Assembly: GCA_016758965.1 (NCBI GenBank)
Contig: JAEPRB010000005.1
Location: 372,001 to 436,000 of the forward strand
Direction: 5' to 3'
Length of the DNA stretch: 64,000 nucleotides
Source: Circinella minor
Taxonomy: Eukaryota > Mucoromycota > Mucoromycetes > Mucorales > Lichtheimiaceae
The position numbers and the translations under genes were made by a program. Below, piece by piece: positions 13,458 to 27,154 of the stretch. Below the pieces are notes generated by a model. That model ran no database searches. It was not told the DNA's origin and saw only the letters and a list, made by a program, of their open reading frames with translations. Position 1 is the stretch's first letter. Every line of letters begins with the position of its first letter.

Positions 13458-16400
13458 TTAAACTTTTCCTTTGTTTACATAATCAGTAAATTCAAATGTT
13501 GGATTGGGTATACAGAATGGATGTGAAAGTAATTGAACTGCTGTAGGTCTTTTATTTGGATCACTAAACAAAAAAAAAAAAAAAAAGAGTTAATTATTTA
13601 TTATATATTCACAATTAAATGATAAAAATTAAGAATACTTTACATTTGAAAACATTGTCGAAGAAAATCTTTACCAATATCAGACATATCTTCAGGAACA
13701 TCAGGCGATTTTTGACAACCAAGCTTTTTAATTTTGTATAAGACATTTTAGTTAACTAAGTATAAAGACAATGATAATAATAATAATAATAATAATAAAA
13801 TTCCCTTACATTATAAAGTGTTGCAATTTGATTTAATGTTAACCAAGGTCTTTGACCAGTAAACATTTCAATCACTGTACAACCTAAACTCCAAATATCC
13901 ACTTTGGCACTATATGGTTCATTTTTAACCACTTCAGGTGCCATCCAATAAACAGAACCTATATATATATATATATATTGATATAATCAATACACGTATC
14001 TATATATATATTTTAATTAAAAAAAAAAAAAAAACTTACCACGTAAAGACATTCGAGAATTTTGATCATAAACTTCATCATAATCATTCTTTTTAGATAA
14101 TCCAAAATCAGAAATTTTACAAACACCATCACCTTCTACTAAAATATTTGCTGCTTTAATATCCTATATATATATATATACCATATCAGAATGTCAGAAT
14201 ATACATAACAAATAAATAAATGTATACATACAATAAACAGAACTTTGATAAAAAAAACCACTTACTCGATGAAGAATACTTTTTGAATGAAGATATTCAA
14301 TTCCCATACAAATTTGTCTTGTAAAATGTCTCACTAATGTTTCTTCAAATGCACCATGTAATGCCAATCGACTGGAAATACTACCACCAGAAACGTATTC
14401 CAAAAAAATATTGACAACACCTTCATCATCATCACGACCATAACCCAAATATTGAACAATATTATCATGATCTAAATCTCGTAACATGGCAATTTCTTGA
14501 TATAATGCATCCACCATATCATGTTGATGACTATCCAATAAATCCGATTTTGTTTTGGGAATTTCAACTTGTTTAACAGCAATCACTTCACCTGTCGCAA
14601 CATTAAAGGCAAGATAAACACGACCAAAAGATCCTTTTCCAATTAATTTACCTCTAATCCATTGAACAGATGCACCCCCATTATTTTGAGTATTGCCTTC
14701 ATTTTCCATACTCATACTATATTCATTTTCACGTAATAATTGTAATTGTTCTTTGGGTTTCACTTCAATTACATGCTGTCCCCATAATTTCGTACTTTTA
14801 CGTCGTAATATGCTACCTTCTTTCGTCGATTGTTTTCTAGCACGATTGTATTTTTTACTTGCTTCACGTGCAACAACACGAATAGATTTTGTATGTGTTA
14901 ATCTTCGATTAATAATAGGGGGTGGTTGAGGTTGAGGTTGAGGTTGTAATAATAATAATTGTTGTTGTTGTTGTTGTTGAGGTTCAACAATAATTTCTTT
15001 ATCCAAATCATGATTATCAAAATATTTATCCATATTTTGACATACAACTTCAGCAGGAGGTCGTTCACCCCAAAATTCACGTGGTGAAGCAGGTGGTGAT
15101 GTATTTGTTGTTGCTATTGTTGTTTTACTATCATCTGAAGAAGAAATATAAGAATCACTTCCTATAGTACCATCATTTCTTTGTAATGGATGAATATTAT
15201 TATTAGATGAAGGTGGAACAGCCCATAATTGAGCCATGGGTCTTTGTTGTTGTTGTTGTTGTTGTTGATAATGACGTTCTGCTAAAAGATTTGGACAACT
15301 TGTTCTTGGTGGTACGGCCCATAATCCACTCGTTGGCATGATTGTTATTTGTTGTCGTGGTTGAGATGGTGTAGAATGATTCATAGGTGATCTGCGATCA
15401 AATGTAGGTTCTGAACGTCTTGTCCATTTTAAATCATTGTTAGAATTATTAAGTTCATGAATAAATGGTGCACTTCCAATACGTTGACGTTGTTGTTGTT
15501 TTTGTTGTTTATGTATAAATAATTCGTTCTCATGCTCGTCATTCATTTCGTTATGGTGTCGTTGTCGTTGCTGTTGTTCAATCAATAATCCAATATGATC
15601 TTGACGATTGTCTTCATCATTCTCTACTAATTGTGATCTTTCCATATGATCCGGTTGACATGGTGTTGGAGGATCCGATAATTGAACACCAACAACAGGT
15701 TCACCATCATAACCACTTAACATTTCACGACTGTTATGTCGATAGACTGTTTTACTTGCATGATTATTATTACTGCTGGGAAAAATAAATGGACTGTTAT
15801 TACCCAAAGAATTATCTTTATTATCCATACCATTGGCACTTATCGGACTGTGATGTGATCTACAATAATAATAATAATAATAATAATAATAATTAATTAA
15901 GGAGATATACTTGTAAAAAAAAACAATGAAATACATATAAATTAATTAATAATTATTTACTTGTGTTGTTGTTGGTGTTGATGATGATAATGTTGTAAAG
16001 TATTAAGATGAGGTGAAGAAGGAGTATCAGAAGGAGAATGACCTAATTCAGGTGTTGATAATGAATAAGCAGAATTTCCATATAATCCACCACCATTATT
16101 AATTATCGTTGTTCCAGGTTCATAACAATGATTTGTTTCCATGATTACTCCTGTTGCTTGTAAATAACGATATGAATCATCTGATTGTTGTTGTTGTCTT
16201 GAAGATAAATAATGTTCCATAAAACAAACGAGTATATGTTGATTAGCAGAATGATCAGCAATTGAACAAAGATTTAAAATGTCCTGCGAAGCCAATGGCG
16301 TTTCTGCTTTAAGGGTTAGTTTTATTTATTTATTTATTTATGATCTACAAGTTCAAACTAGAATATATATACTTTTTATAGGAAAATAATAATAAAAAAA

Positions 16401-18240
16401 AACCAGAAAAACTTGCCTGGATCTGGACCATTTTCATGAAAATAATAAAAATCATCAAGATTTCCTTGTAAATCCAATCTTTTTAAAATTCTTTCTTTAA
16501 TAGTATCTGAATCACGTATATCAGTTACAACAACACTATACCAAGTTTCTTTATCACTTGTTACTTGAATCCTTTGTTCTGTAAACTATGTAAATTAATT
16601 ATATATATATATATATATATATAAAAGTTAATAATGTAAAAATTTAGTATTTATTATAAATAAATAAATTACCCGTTTATGCGTAGCTAAACCTAATCCA
16701 CTACTATTATTTTTTTTATTATCCATTATTTGTTGATGTTGATAGTGTTGATGAGTTACCCCTGATGATAATGATGAGGATGATGAAGAAGAAGGTGAAG
16801 TTGCATGCCCCTTGGATGTTCGATAATGAGATGTGGGTGATCGCCAATTAGAATAAGCTGCCCAAATTTTTGATAGTTTATCAGGTGTGGATGAAAATCT
16901 AGAAGAATAATGATGATGATGATGAGATTTTGAAGTATTACGTTCTTCAGTTTCTACTACTTCAAACACTGTTGTATCATAATTCATGGATGATGTACGT
17001 GGACTAATTAAAGGAGTTTGTTGTTGTGATGGTGATATATTATTATTACAAGTCATAGAATTAGGTCCAAGTGAAGAAGGTGAAATATTTGAAGAACAAG
17101 ATGTATATGGTACAGGAGGTAAAGGACGTGTATTATTATTATTATTATTATTATTATTGTTGTTGTTGTTGTTATTGTTATTATTAGTTGTAGTAGTAGT
17201 TGTTGTTGTTGATAAAAAAGTATTTCGAAATTTTGAAAAAGCAACTTTTGGAGAATAACGAGTAGGTGAATTATGTCGACTTGTATTGCGTGGAAAAGAA
17301 GAAGGAAATTCAGATGAAGAAGGTGATGGTGATGGTGAATTATGACGTGAAATAAAACTTATACCACTATTATTATTGGGTTCTTTAGCTGATGTAGGTG
17401 TAGTTGAATGATGATGATGATGTTCCATTAAATGATGTGTTCCTGTTGTTATTTTTGTTGTTGATGATGGATTGGTAGGAATAGTATTAGTATGTGTATT
17501 ATTAGTAATATTAGTTGATGTTGTTGATATATTATAACGTGAAGCACTTAATGGTGTAGTCGGTGAATTACTACTGGCCAATTGACCAGATGAATTAGGT
17601 GTTCCTGCTGATGGTATACTAGGACTACGATTACTATTATTACCGTAAGAAGGATAAACGTTTGTATTGATTGAAATCTATAATATTTTATAATAATAAT
17701 AATTAATTAAGGGAGAAGGGGGGGGGAAAGAAAGAGAAAGAGAAAGAGAGAAAAGAAAAAATAACAAAAAAGTATATGCAATGTATGATATTTTGTTTGT
17801 TCTTTCTATTCTTATTTCTTACATGTGCTGGTGGAGCTGCAAGTGGAGATAGTTGACCATTTAAAACTGCAGGTGTTCCGAGTGCTCTAATATCATTAAG
17901 AAGTCTCCGTCGTTCAGCATATGTAGTAACTTGACGTGGTAAAATTTCCACTAATTTTGCCAATGTTATATTAAAAAATTCTTGTCCATAAATATCATGA
18001 TCTATTAATTTTTTTCTGTCAATATCCCATTTCACCCATCTATAATCAAAAATCATATATATATATAAAAAAAAAAAAAGGTCATCGGAGTTCACCTCGA
18101 AACGTGTTGGCGATAATAGGATCCCACCCTTTTTCTTGAAGCCAACATGTCACTTTATCTTGATGCCATTGATCTTCAAAATCAGGTCCCAATGCCGTAC
18201 GTAAATCTTCTTGTGAAGGTGTTGGTATTTGTTTAAACAT
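13458..18240 (-). CDS. Bck1/Mkh1-like MAP kinase kinase kinase
   Basis: About ten exons: 18240 to ~18096/18104, 18039-17823, 17677-16673, 16585-16417, 16303-15961, 15859-14266, 14163-14040, 13958-13810, 13723-13644 and 13563-13458, giving roughly 1,300 residues. The N-terminus is SAM-like (DQWHQDKVTCWLQEKGW, then a segment ending AERRRLLNDIRALG). A Ras-association-like stretch (QVTSDKETWYSVVVTDIRDS) follows after a long S/N/H-rich linker. The kinase domain occupies about residues 1040-1300: GKGSFGRVY glycine loop, AVKQVE lysine, LHRDIKAANI catalytic loop, SDFGLS and WMAPEVV. Family role: MAPKKK of the cell-wall-integrity or related cascade. The poly-N tract is encoded by a microsatellite. Intron 4 is a GC-AG intron. 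The exon 1/2 junction does not close with donor CGAG|GTGAAC; donor AC|GTTTCG would. Its 3' end lies 152 bp from the converging exonuclease gene. Confidence 0.87.
16304..16416 (-). other. GC-AG intron in the MAPKKK gene
   Basis: Reading the minus strand, exon 4 ends ...GATCCAG and the intron begins GCAAGTTT, the standard sequence of GC donors. It ends in AAAGCAG before AAACGCC. Joining gives an uninterrupted frame (...GPDPETPLASQDI...). No GT donor nearby restores the frame. Confidence 0.75.
17131..17210. repeat. Compound (TTA)n(TTG)n(GTA)n microsatellite in coding sequence
   Basis: Read on the minus strand in the MAPKKK frame, this block encodes a run of Thr followed by roughly 18 Asn, in the linker between the SAM-like and Ras-association-like regions. 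Such tracts are length-variable by replication slippage. The plus-strand frame reads as poly-L/poly-V and is a shadow. Confidence 0.85.
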
Positions 18241-21200
18241 TTTGTTGTTGTTGTTGTTGTTGAAATAATTTTATCTTTTTATGTATAATAATAAAAATAA
18301 AAAAAGGGTATCGTATTTTCAATAAAGACGACAAAAAAAAAAAAAGGTTGACCCCGTTTCACAAGAAAAAAAAAAAAGGGTAGTTGATTATATAAACGAC
18401 GCACGTATATTTTTACTGGAAAATAATATGTATAATAGTTTCTTTATAAAAAAAAAAGTAAATAACGTATCCACCAATATAACGAAAGGTAAATCCGTCG
18501 TTTCGTTGTGTGTAGTTTGTTATATTACGCAAAAAAAAAGAAAAAGAAAGAAAAGAAAGAAAGGAGAAGAAAAAAAAAAAAGTGAATATAAATAGTGAAG
18601 AAGGAAGAAAAGGGAGAAAGAGGGAAGTTTATTATTGAATAAATAAATATATATATATATAAGAAAAGAAAAAAAAAAGAGAAGAAGAAGAATAAGAAGG
18701 AAAGGATATAATAATGATGCGTGGAAAAAGTAAAAAAAAAAAAAAAGTAAAAGTAAAAAAGAAGGAGTGAATTGTGTGTGTTATGTGTTAGGGTGTGTGT
18801 GTGGGTGGGTTGGTTGGTGGGTTGGCTAAACAGATCAAAAAAGAGTTGTCTGTGAGAAATAACTTATAAACTCAGCTCAACGATACACGCATGAATAAGG
18901 ATTATTATTGTTATTATTATTATTATTATTTTTGACACATTAATTTCCTTTTAAAAAAATATATTCCGTTAATATTATTTTTATTTTTTGTCCTCACCTG
19001 TTATTATTTCTTTTTTTTTTCCGTTGTCATGAATGATCATAATATATGTTTGTTAATTTACCAACTATCCAAATTCAGCTTCTTTAATGTTAATTAACCT
19101 ATCTTTTCTTCATTAAAAATTAAAACTTATCGAATATTGTCAAGAATAAAAAAAAAAAAAATGTTACGTATTTTTTACAGAAAATTGATGACAGAAGTAT
19201 TTACTATACCATTATAATAATTTATATTATACCTACAATATTTATATAGTGAGTATTTACATAATAAAGGATATCTTTATATAATAATAATGACGTGTGG
19301 GATCACTTATTTGTTTATACTTTTGACGTTCTTACCTATATAATGTAGCAAAAAAATAATAACCGATTTTTTTTATTGTAATAAGCGTTCTTTCGTACGT
19401 AGCAATAATTATGCTTTTTTTCTTAACATAGTAATAGTGCGCACTTAATAATTATTATTAAGGGTCGATAAATTTACCATAATAGAAAACTTTTCCTTTT
19501 CATTAGTATAATTATATCATTATGATTATGTGCCGGCAGCAGAGTGCATAACTCGGATTATTCATACATATTTTTTTTTCTTTGGGGAAGGACAGAAGAA
19601 GGATATTTTGTTTATAATTACTATTAGTTATTTAGAAATGTTCCAACTCATTATTAATTCATTCTATCTGATTTTTTTTATAACAAAATTATCTTGTTTA
19701 TAGTAAAAAAAAAAAAAAAAAAAAGTAAGACGAGTAGACATATTCATAATATTTTGTATATTATAGGAAAAGATCTAATCACGCATTGGCCGCCTTATCC
19801 CTGGATACATAGTATCGAATCCCCGATTCATTATTATTTTCACTCCTTCTTTTCGCTGTTATAGTAACATAGTAACACCACACACCCCTGACGATCATCC
19901 ACCTCCACTTCAATTTATTATATAACAAGGAGCATAATAAACAACAATTCTTTTTTTATTTGTATCAGGTTTTTTTTAACTTATAATACATAATATATAA
20001 TGATCATTCTCCTTCTTCTCTACTTATAGATAATATATAATATTCTCTTGAAGAAAGAAAAAACCCCAAGAAGAAAAAGTTATGTAGAATAATAAAAACC
20101 CTTTGTATTTCAAGTAGGATAATGGGGGTTGGGGTTAATCATTATTATCACATACAAACCCTCCTATATGGTTTTTTTCTCTTTAGCTGTATAGTTGACT
20201 ACTACTACTACTACTATTGTTGTTGTTGTTGTTGTTGTTGTGTGTTTAAATTGGCAATAGTACATGTAAAGGCATTATATCACAATGTGTGAATTAATGG
20301 ATTGAACTACTATCTCGCTTTTATTTTATTTTTTACAAAGTACCTAAAAAGATGACTATAAAACTATCTCTTTTTTCTTTTTATCTTTTGCTAAGTATAT
20401 ATATATACTTTAGATTAGTCCCTATGTATTATCATCTTCAAAATAAATAGAATCAGTGTACACAACATACGTACCGTCATCAGACAAACATTATGACTTT
20501 AGGGAGCAATAGGATGAAATGTGAGACCAGAGAAAGTGAACAAGGGAGGATGACAGGTAACACAAGCAATAGTTATCATAAGATCAACACATATATATAT
20601 TTATGATATAATGTGATGATATCTATTCAAAATGAGCAAGAATAAAAAAAAAGTCTTTAATCCTCATGTAAGATCTCACATGTAAAACAAAAAAAATAAT
20701 CATTTTTATCCTTATTGATGTACATAATCCCCAACTCTTTAAAATTTGATATGGTTTTGTGTGTGTGTGTGCGTTGAATGTGCATCACCAAACATTGTGT
20801 TTTTGGTTTATATTTCTACAAGAAAAAAAAAGTGGGGGGGAGGAGAGATTGATGGGGATTGGGGGAAAGTAGGATGCAGGTGTGATCTTATGTTGTTCTA
20901 CATACATGAAAAGAAAATTTCAGAAAATTTCTTTATACAGATAATTAAATGGATTCATATTGTTTAGAATGATACGATAATATGGAATTAACGGCGAATG
21001 ATAGTCCGTATGTAGTAGTAGTAGTAGTAGTAGTAGTTTTCAATGTTACTGAGTGCAGACAAAATCTTTCTCCATACTATTTCTTGGTTGCTTAAGAACC
21101 CATTAAAACGAATTGGTAACTATGACAATCTCTTTTTTATTTATTTATTCATTTAGTTAAATAGACAGTGCGATAATCATTTATTCTCTAAGAAGTGATG

Positions 21201-21853
21201 TTTTTTTTTTATTGGTCGATATATAATATTGATTTTAAACGTTGTTTTAGGAATTCTATGATCTGCATGTACACACTCAAAAAAAAAAAAAAAAAAAAAG
21301 TATAAGTGGGTTGAAAAAAAAAAAGGGAGCAAAACACAAAAAAGAAACCCCAAGAAATTTATGTTGCCTGTAATGTGGCTGATAAATAAACAGTTTTATA
21401 GGTTACTATTATGACGTACGTCTTGTTTTGTTATTTTATTTTGATTTACTAGATACAATCTTTCTTTAGGTTACGTTACAACAATAGTAAGTGATGCCAA
21501 TAATTCTACTATTACGTATTAAAACAAATAAAAAAGGGCTGTCAAAGACGAATTTGTCCATTTAAGTAAAAAAAAAAAAATACCAAAGAGAAAGTAAAAA
21601 CCCCACGCACCCAACAACACATCATATGAAAAAAAGCGTTGCAATGTTTGTATAACAATTTTTTTTGTGGCAACTAACTTTTTCACGTGCTTAAAAAAAA
21701 TATTCATCATACAACATATCTCACCATAACCACTACAACAACCCTTCCCAAGTAAAAATAGGATGCTAATATTTTACTTTTCTTCTTTCTCTTTTTTCTT
21801 TTTTTATTTGTTTATTTTGTTTTTGTTGTTCATAACTGTGTAGAGAAAAAAAC

Positions 21854-21894
<41 letters not shown>

Positions 21895-21915
21895 ACTTGT
21901 TTACATAACTTGAAA
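18241..21915. other. Intergenic region with microsatellites and a purine-rich block
   Basis: About 3.7 kb with no supported gene. 18540-18780 is A/G-rich on the plus strand, so C/T-rich on the strand of the MAPKKK gene just downstream, consistent with a pyrimidine-rich promoter or 5' UTR. Microsatellites: (TTA)n near 18906-18932, (CTA)n(TTG)n at 20197-20242, (GTA)n at 21012-21036 and (AG)n at 21855-21890. The last sits about 25-60 bp before the ATG at 21916 and is probably 5' UTR. Confidence 0.6.
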
Positions 21916-23159
21916 ATGACATTACCACAGCATCATAATAATCGTGCACGAATCTACTTTTGCGATCCGCTACCTCGATGGGGAGTAATCTCTCCAACAG
22001 CACAACAATCTTCTCATACGTTATGTCAAAAAGGTGGAAAACTTGAGGATATTTGTTTTAATTATAATAATAACGATAGTAATAATAATATTAATAATAA
22101 TGATGATGCAAATGAGAAAAGTAATTATCATCATCACCATAATGAAATACCGATATTAAAAAGTACTTATACAATGTAAGTTTGCACAATATTCTTCCTT
22201 CCTAGTTACATACTCTCATTATCATCATCAACATCATGTTATTTACTAGTAATCGATTATTTATCTATATATACTAATCCCAAAAAAAAAAAAACGATCG
22301 ATAATAACCATTACTAGTCATATTTCTTATACACCCTTAACTTATTGCATAACATGGCTGGCCATTATGACTTTGTTACATACATTATTCTCACTCTCTT
22401 CCACTTCTTCATCTTCTCGCTCCCACACATTTCCTCCCATCTTTGTACTCTTTCATATGCTTTTCCAGATCTCACATTTGGTGGCTCATCTCTTTGGCAT
22501 TTTAACACTTGAGCGATTTTGTGTGGTGTATGGAACTTCCCTTTACTGGACTGGCTGGTTGATGGGTACATTTGTTTTTAAAAGTGAACGATTACCTCTT
22601 GATTTTACTGTTATTGCCTTTTGGTTATTAATGCTTGAACGACGTAATGCTTGGGGGTAATATATTAATTATTGTTCTACGTGTTATCGCTATACTACTA
22701 TATAGTATCACATAAATACATATATGAACCATTCTTCCCCCATATATACGTATACATATAAGAAAAATTAACCTTTTATATATATATATATATAGATTGA
22801 TTCAATGGGAATTTGCAAGTCAACTGGAAGATACATCGCAGGATCAACCCATAGCATTTGGTAATACTGTTCGACTCATCACGTATCGAATATGGACAAT
22901 ATTTGGCGTGGGTCTTGCCTGGGCATGTATTTATCTTCCCTTAGCAACACATGATGGTTATTCGTTATCAAGTCTATTATTAAATCCAATGAATCTAATT
23001 CGATGGTATTTTGCTACTATCATCAGTGGTCTTGGAATGATTTGTTATTGGAGTTTTTGGACTTTTCAATATCGTGGTGTTGTTTGGCAACGCGAATTAC
23101 GTAAAGGTATTGCTGTATGGTATAGTGATGGCATTGCACGAGCAGCAGATATCATATAA
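21916..23159 (+). CDS. Predicted multi-pass membrane protein, unknown function
   Basis: Three exons: 21916-22175, 22318-22656 and 22796-23159. Phases close (2, 2) for 320 codons plus stop. The start is the first ATG in frame after the AG-repeat leader. Residues 1-85 are soluble, with an aromatic/Pro start (RIYFCDPLPRWGVISP) and an N/H/D-rich tract. After exon 2 begins, hydrophobic segments follow: YCITWLAIMTLLHTLFSL, FVLFHMLFQISHLVAHLFGIL, a segment around GTSLYWTGWLMGTFVF, DFTVIAFWLLML, IFGVGLAWACIYLPL and a helix around ATIISGLGMICYWSF. That makes about five or six membrane spans, with charged loops between. I do not recognise the family. No signal peptide precedes the first span. Confidence 0.75.
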
Positions 23160-26100
23160 AAAAAAATAACGGCTATATCAAAATATCTTTTTTTTTTCTT
23201 GCTCATTCGCTGAAAATTATTTATGATATTTTTTCGTTTTTAACACGATATTTTCATTCACTTATACGTATACACAGTATACTATTATAACATCTCTCCC
23301 TTCTTCTCGTCATTTTCCCTTTTTCTTCTCTTTAATTATTCTTGATTACTTTGTGTTTATTTTCATTTTGTATTGTACCTTTTTATTTTTATTTTTATTA
23401 TTTCATTCCCACTTTTTTATTTTTTTTGGCTTCATTTTTCTTTGTCATGCTTCTGTTTATAATTTGTTGTGTAGATAATAATAAATTCTTTTTTTACGCA
23501 TGTGTTTATATTACATACTGATATAGTACGATACGTACTTGCTTATGTATATCATGTTTATCTCGTTTCTTGTTCTCTAGGTACGGAAACTGATTTCTGT
23601 AAATTCCTATAAAAAAGGAACTAGGGAAAACTCGACCGAGTTAAAAGATCAACAGAATCAATTACAGCATAATATAATCTGGTTGTCGGATTCAAATAAT
23701 AACTAGGCTTTTAAAAATAACTGTCTTTTGTTGTATTATTATGTAAATCACCTTCTATAAAAAAAAAGAATTATGTAGATGACCTGTAAGTAAAAGGCCG
23801 TGTCTAATTGATAAGTATTTTAAAACAGAAAAGGTTGCTTACCTTGATGTATCTTAGAAGAAGAAAGGTTACGAAATGCTGTATAGATTTAGATAATTTT
23901 GAGTTTCATTTTTACAATACATAATAGCTACAAGATGAAAAAGATCAACAGTAATCTAATACGTAGGACAATGTATATTTGTTGTATATGCATTCTAGTT
24001 AAAAAAAAAAGGGGAGGGGGGACGGGGGTCCACAAAGATGTTTTATTTGCCCTGCGCCATGATTTTTATAGTATAGTCATATATTTTTTTTCATACTTCT
24101 TTTGACGGCTGTCAAATGGTATATAATGCTAAGGTATTATGACATTTGGATATTTGTGGTTGACAAAATCGAAATTACTTTCCTGTTGCCATGATCAAAT
24201 GTTATTACCGTTATATCGATAACGGGATATATAACTATTCTTTTGAGGAGAAAAAGGGGGATATCTATGAACTCGAATAATTTATCATGGCAAAAGAGAG
24301 TAATTAAATTTTGTGTTTATAAAATAATCGCTAACAAAAAAAAAAAAACTCCCAGTAGGGAGGAAAAGTTAAAATTAGTGAATGGATGGAGTGTGAGTTT
24401 ATATATACCCCTATCTATATTCATTATTATCTCCATTTTTCAACACCGCCATCACTAGTACTTGTTTATTATCATCGTTTTATAAACATTCAAACTGACT
24501 AGCTAAAGATGGTATGTAGCATAATATAATAATACATGGGGACTGTTCCTATATAAATATAAACTACCTTTACTTAATCTCAATCGAGCGTGATATATTT
24601 CTAAAATTCAACAAGAACAGAGCCCTGAGATGTTGTTGCGACACATGATGTATAGAAAGAAATAAACATGTTTATCAATAGTACTAGAGTGATAGTTTAT
24701 TTTTAAAGCTTAGAAAATCTATGAAATGAGTTTTAAGAAAAGGGATGTACCTGCACCAAAACTTCTTTAATGTAGTAAATTCACTGTCTGTTAAAACAAG
24801 TCTAGACTTAGTTTTTCTTGTTGACAAGTAGTTCTGTAGTGAATGAATTTTCAACATAACTTGCAAGCTCACCTTTGTCTTTCTTCTAGAAAATAAAGAG
24901 GTCTGATGATAATTGAAATCTTTATCCTGTGTTTACATTCCAGAGTTTATCAAGTTTATATTGGACACAAAGTGTATTCTACCTCATCATTATTATTCTC
25001 ATCATCATGCAGCACTCCCACGTAAAGATTTTAAATTCATTGTTAAAAAGATAATTAGCAAGTGTAATCAGAGAATTTTGCTAACCTTTGTTAATAAATC
25101 AACATCTTAGTGTCGTTAACAACAGTTGTTGCATTTGTATAGCAATAAAGTATTTCAACAAACAGAATAAAACATAAACATTGTCTATACGTATCCACAA
25201 AGAGAAGTATGCTATCACTGTTAATAGCTTTTTGCTTCGACATTATTTTTATATGTGAAAATAAAATAAAAAATAAAATTTTCCCCTTGTATAGCTAGCA
25301 GCATCCTAAAGCTACTACTCTCTTGATTATGGTGAAGTCTTTTTTTTTCTCTTTTCTGCATAAATCTTCGGCGTTGGACACAGTCTCGGCTCTTTTCCTT
25401 TTGCACCTTTAAAATGCCCAAATTTGGATACATAAAAAGGTGTTTTTAAGGACAGCACTCACAAAAAAAACGTATAATACTCATGCAAAAACAAGTTTTC
25501 AGGCAAACAATCAATAAGTTACAGTGAAATGTTATTATAGTAAGAAGAAAAAAAAATGAAATGAAGTGAAAATAATGAGCAGATTTAACTTTCCGAGTAA
25601 AAAAAATGTGATAACTGTCTATTTGTCTGGCGTACGAATATAAAAATTGATTTATTGAATTTCAACTCATCAGTACTATATTGATTGTAATGTGTTCAGC
25701 TTTCACACGTTGTACTGATAATAATACTAAAACATCTACGCGTTTATCAGAACATGAGTCGTAGTCATCATTATCATAATCAGGGCCAATACCATAAAAT
25801 CTGTATATTTTTTGAAACTGCTTGTTTTTGCAATTTAATACCAGTTTCTTGTCAAGAATGAAAAAAATAATATACATAATGTATTGTATCTTGATAAAGG
25901 AAAAAAAAAAAAAAGGAGAGAGTGAATCAAAATGATGTTATAAAACGTTTGCACGTGAAAAAAACAAACAAAGAAAATTGAAACAAAAAGATAGAGATGA
26001 ATAGAAAAGATCGACCAAACGACACTACTTTGGAAAGTTGCTATATACATTAACAGAAAATTTGGCATACAATATGATAAGGAAATCTTTAAATGGTATA

Positions 26101-27154
26101 AAAAAAATAGTGATAGAATGTCTAGATTCATTATGTTTGGTGGAATAAAAATGAATCAGGTCAAAGGGGGGGGGGTATATATACCCCAAGAACATTCTGT
26201 CTTGAAGTTTACTTTTATTAAAAATAATACAGTCCGCGGCATCTATTTTTTTTTAAATTGGGAAATTCATAGATCTAATGACTTATAAGCAGCCTTTTTC
26301 TTGCTCCTGAATTTAAATCATTTCAGATGGATATAGTTAATTTTTCGCGGCATTATTATAGACACCACTACTTAACAAGAAAAAAAAATTGGTTATTTTA
26401 ACGCAGCAACAGACCTCTCCTTTCAAAGTTAGATTAATATTCTTGATGAAATTATCTACTTTCTTTTTTTTTCACTTTTGATATAAGAAAATAATACAAT
26501 AAGATGAATTTGGAGGGGTTTATATATATATATATATTATTGATATTAAAAAACACGTATTGTGTATACGAATTAGTGAGAAGGGAGAAAATATTATAGG
26601 GATGGGTGCTATTATTATTATCAAAGAAAGGAGGATGGTAGCAATTGACAATTAGAGTCTCTAGCGCTAATAACCTATGCGATACAAAAAAAGTCCGAAC
26701 TGGGACTCTACTATATTATCGATCTACCCAGCATTAATTTACTATGAAAGGTAATTTAAAACAAGACAAATTTGTCAAACATGGAATAGTCCAGATGTCC
26801 AAATATGAAATATTGCTCATAAGGCTGGTTTTTTAAACCTTGGATGAACAACCAAAATGAACTAAAATGAATGTTGATAAGCTAATTTCTTTTACAGCTA
26901 ATATCTTTTTTTTTTATTATTAGCATGCAAATATAAAAAGACCTTCGCTTTTTTATTTTATTTCAAACACCATGAACGACTTAATTCACCAACACTTCTT
27001 TTGATTTGTTTGATAACCCTTTCCTTTCTTTTTTTTTTTTTTGTCTTTGTTGTAATTTTATATTTGCAATCACACCCTTTCCTATCATTTTCCTTCTGTA
27101 GTTGTCATTCCACGAACATATATTTCTATCAACCCAGAGATAACAATAGTAGAA
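23160..27154. other. Gene-poor region
   Basis: About 4 kb with no supported gene. Short open frames occur on the minus strand. The one at 25877-25662 has non-low-complexity composition (a segment KNKQFQKIYRFYGIGPDYD) but no recognised domain and no clear splice partners. It may be a gene relic. The rest is AT-rich with homopolymers. Confidence 0.5.

Noticed and set aside
16986..17258. Plus-strand frame with a poly-L/poly-V run
   Set aside because: Antisense of the poly-N/poly-T segment of the MAPKKK. It has no independent support.
19790..19850. ATCGAATCCCCGATTC string suggestive of a tRNA T-arm
   Set aside because: No matching acceptor stem, D-arm or anticodon stem at the right spacing.
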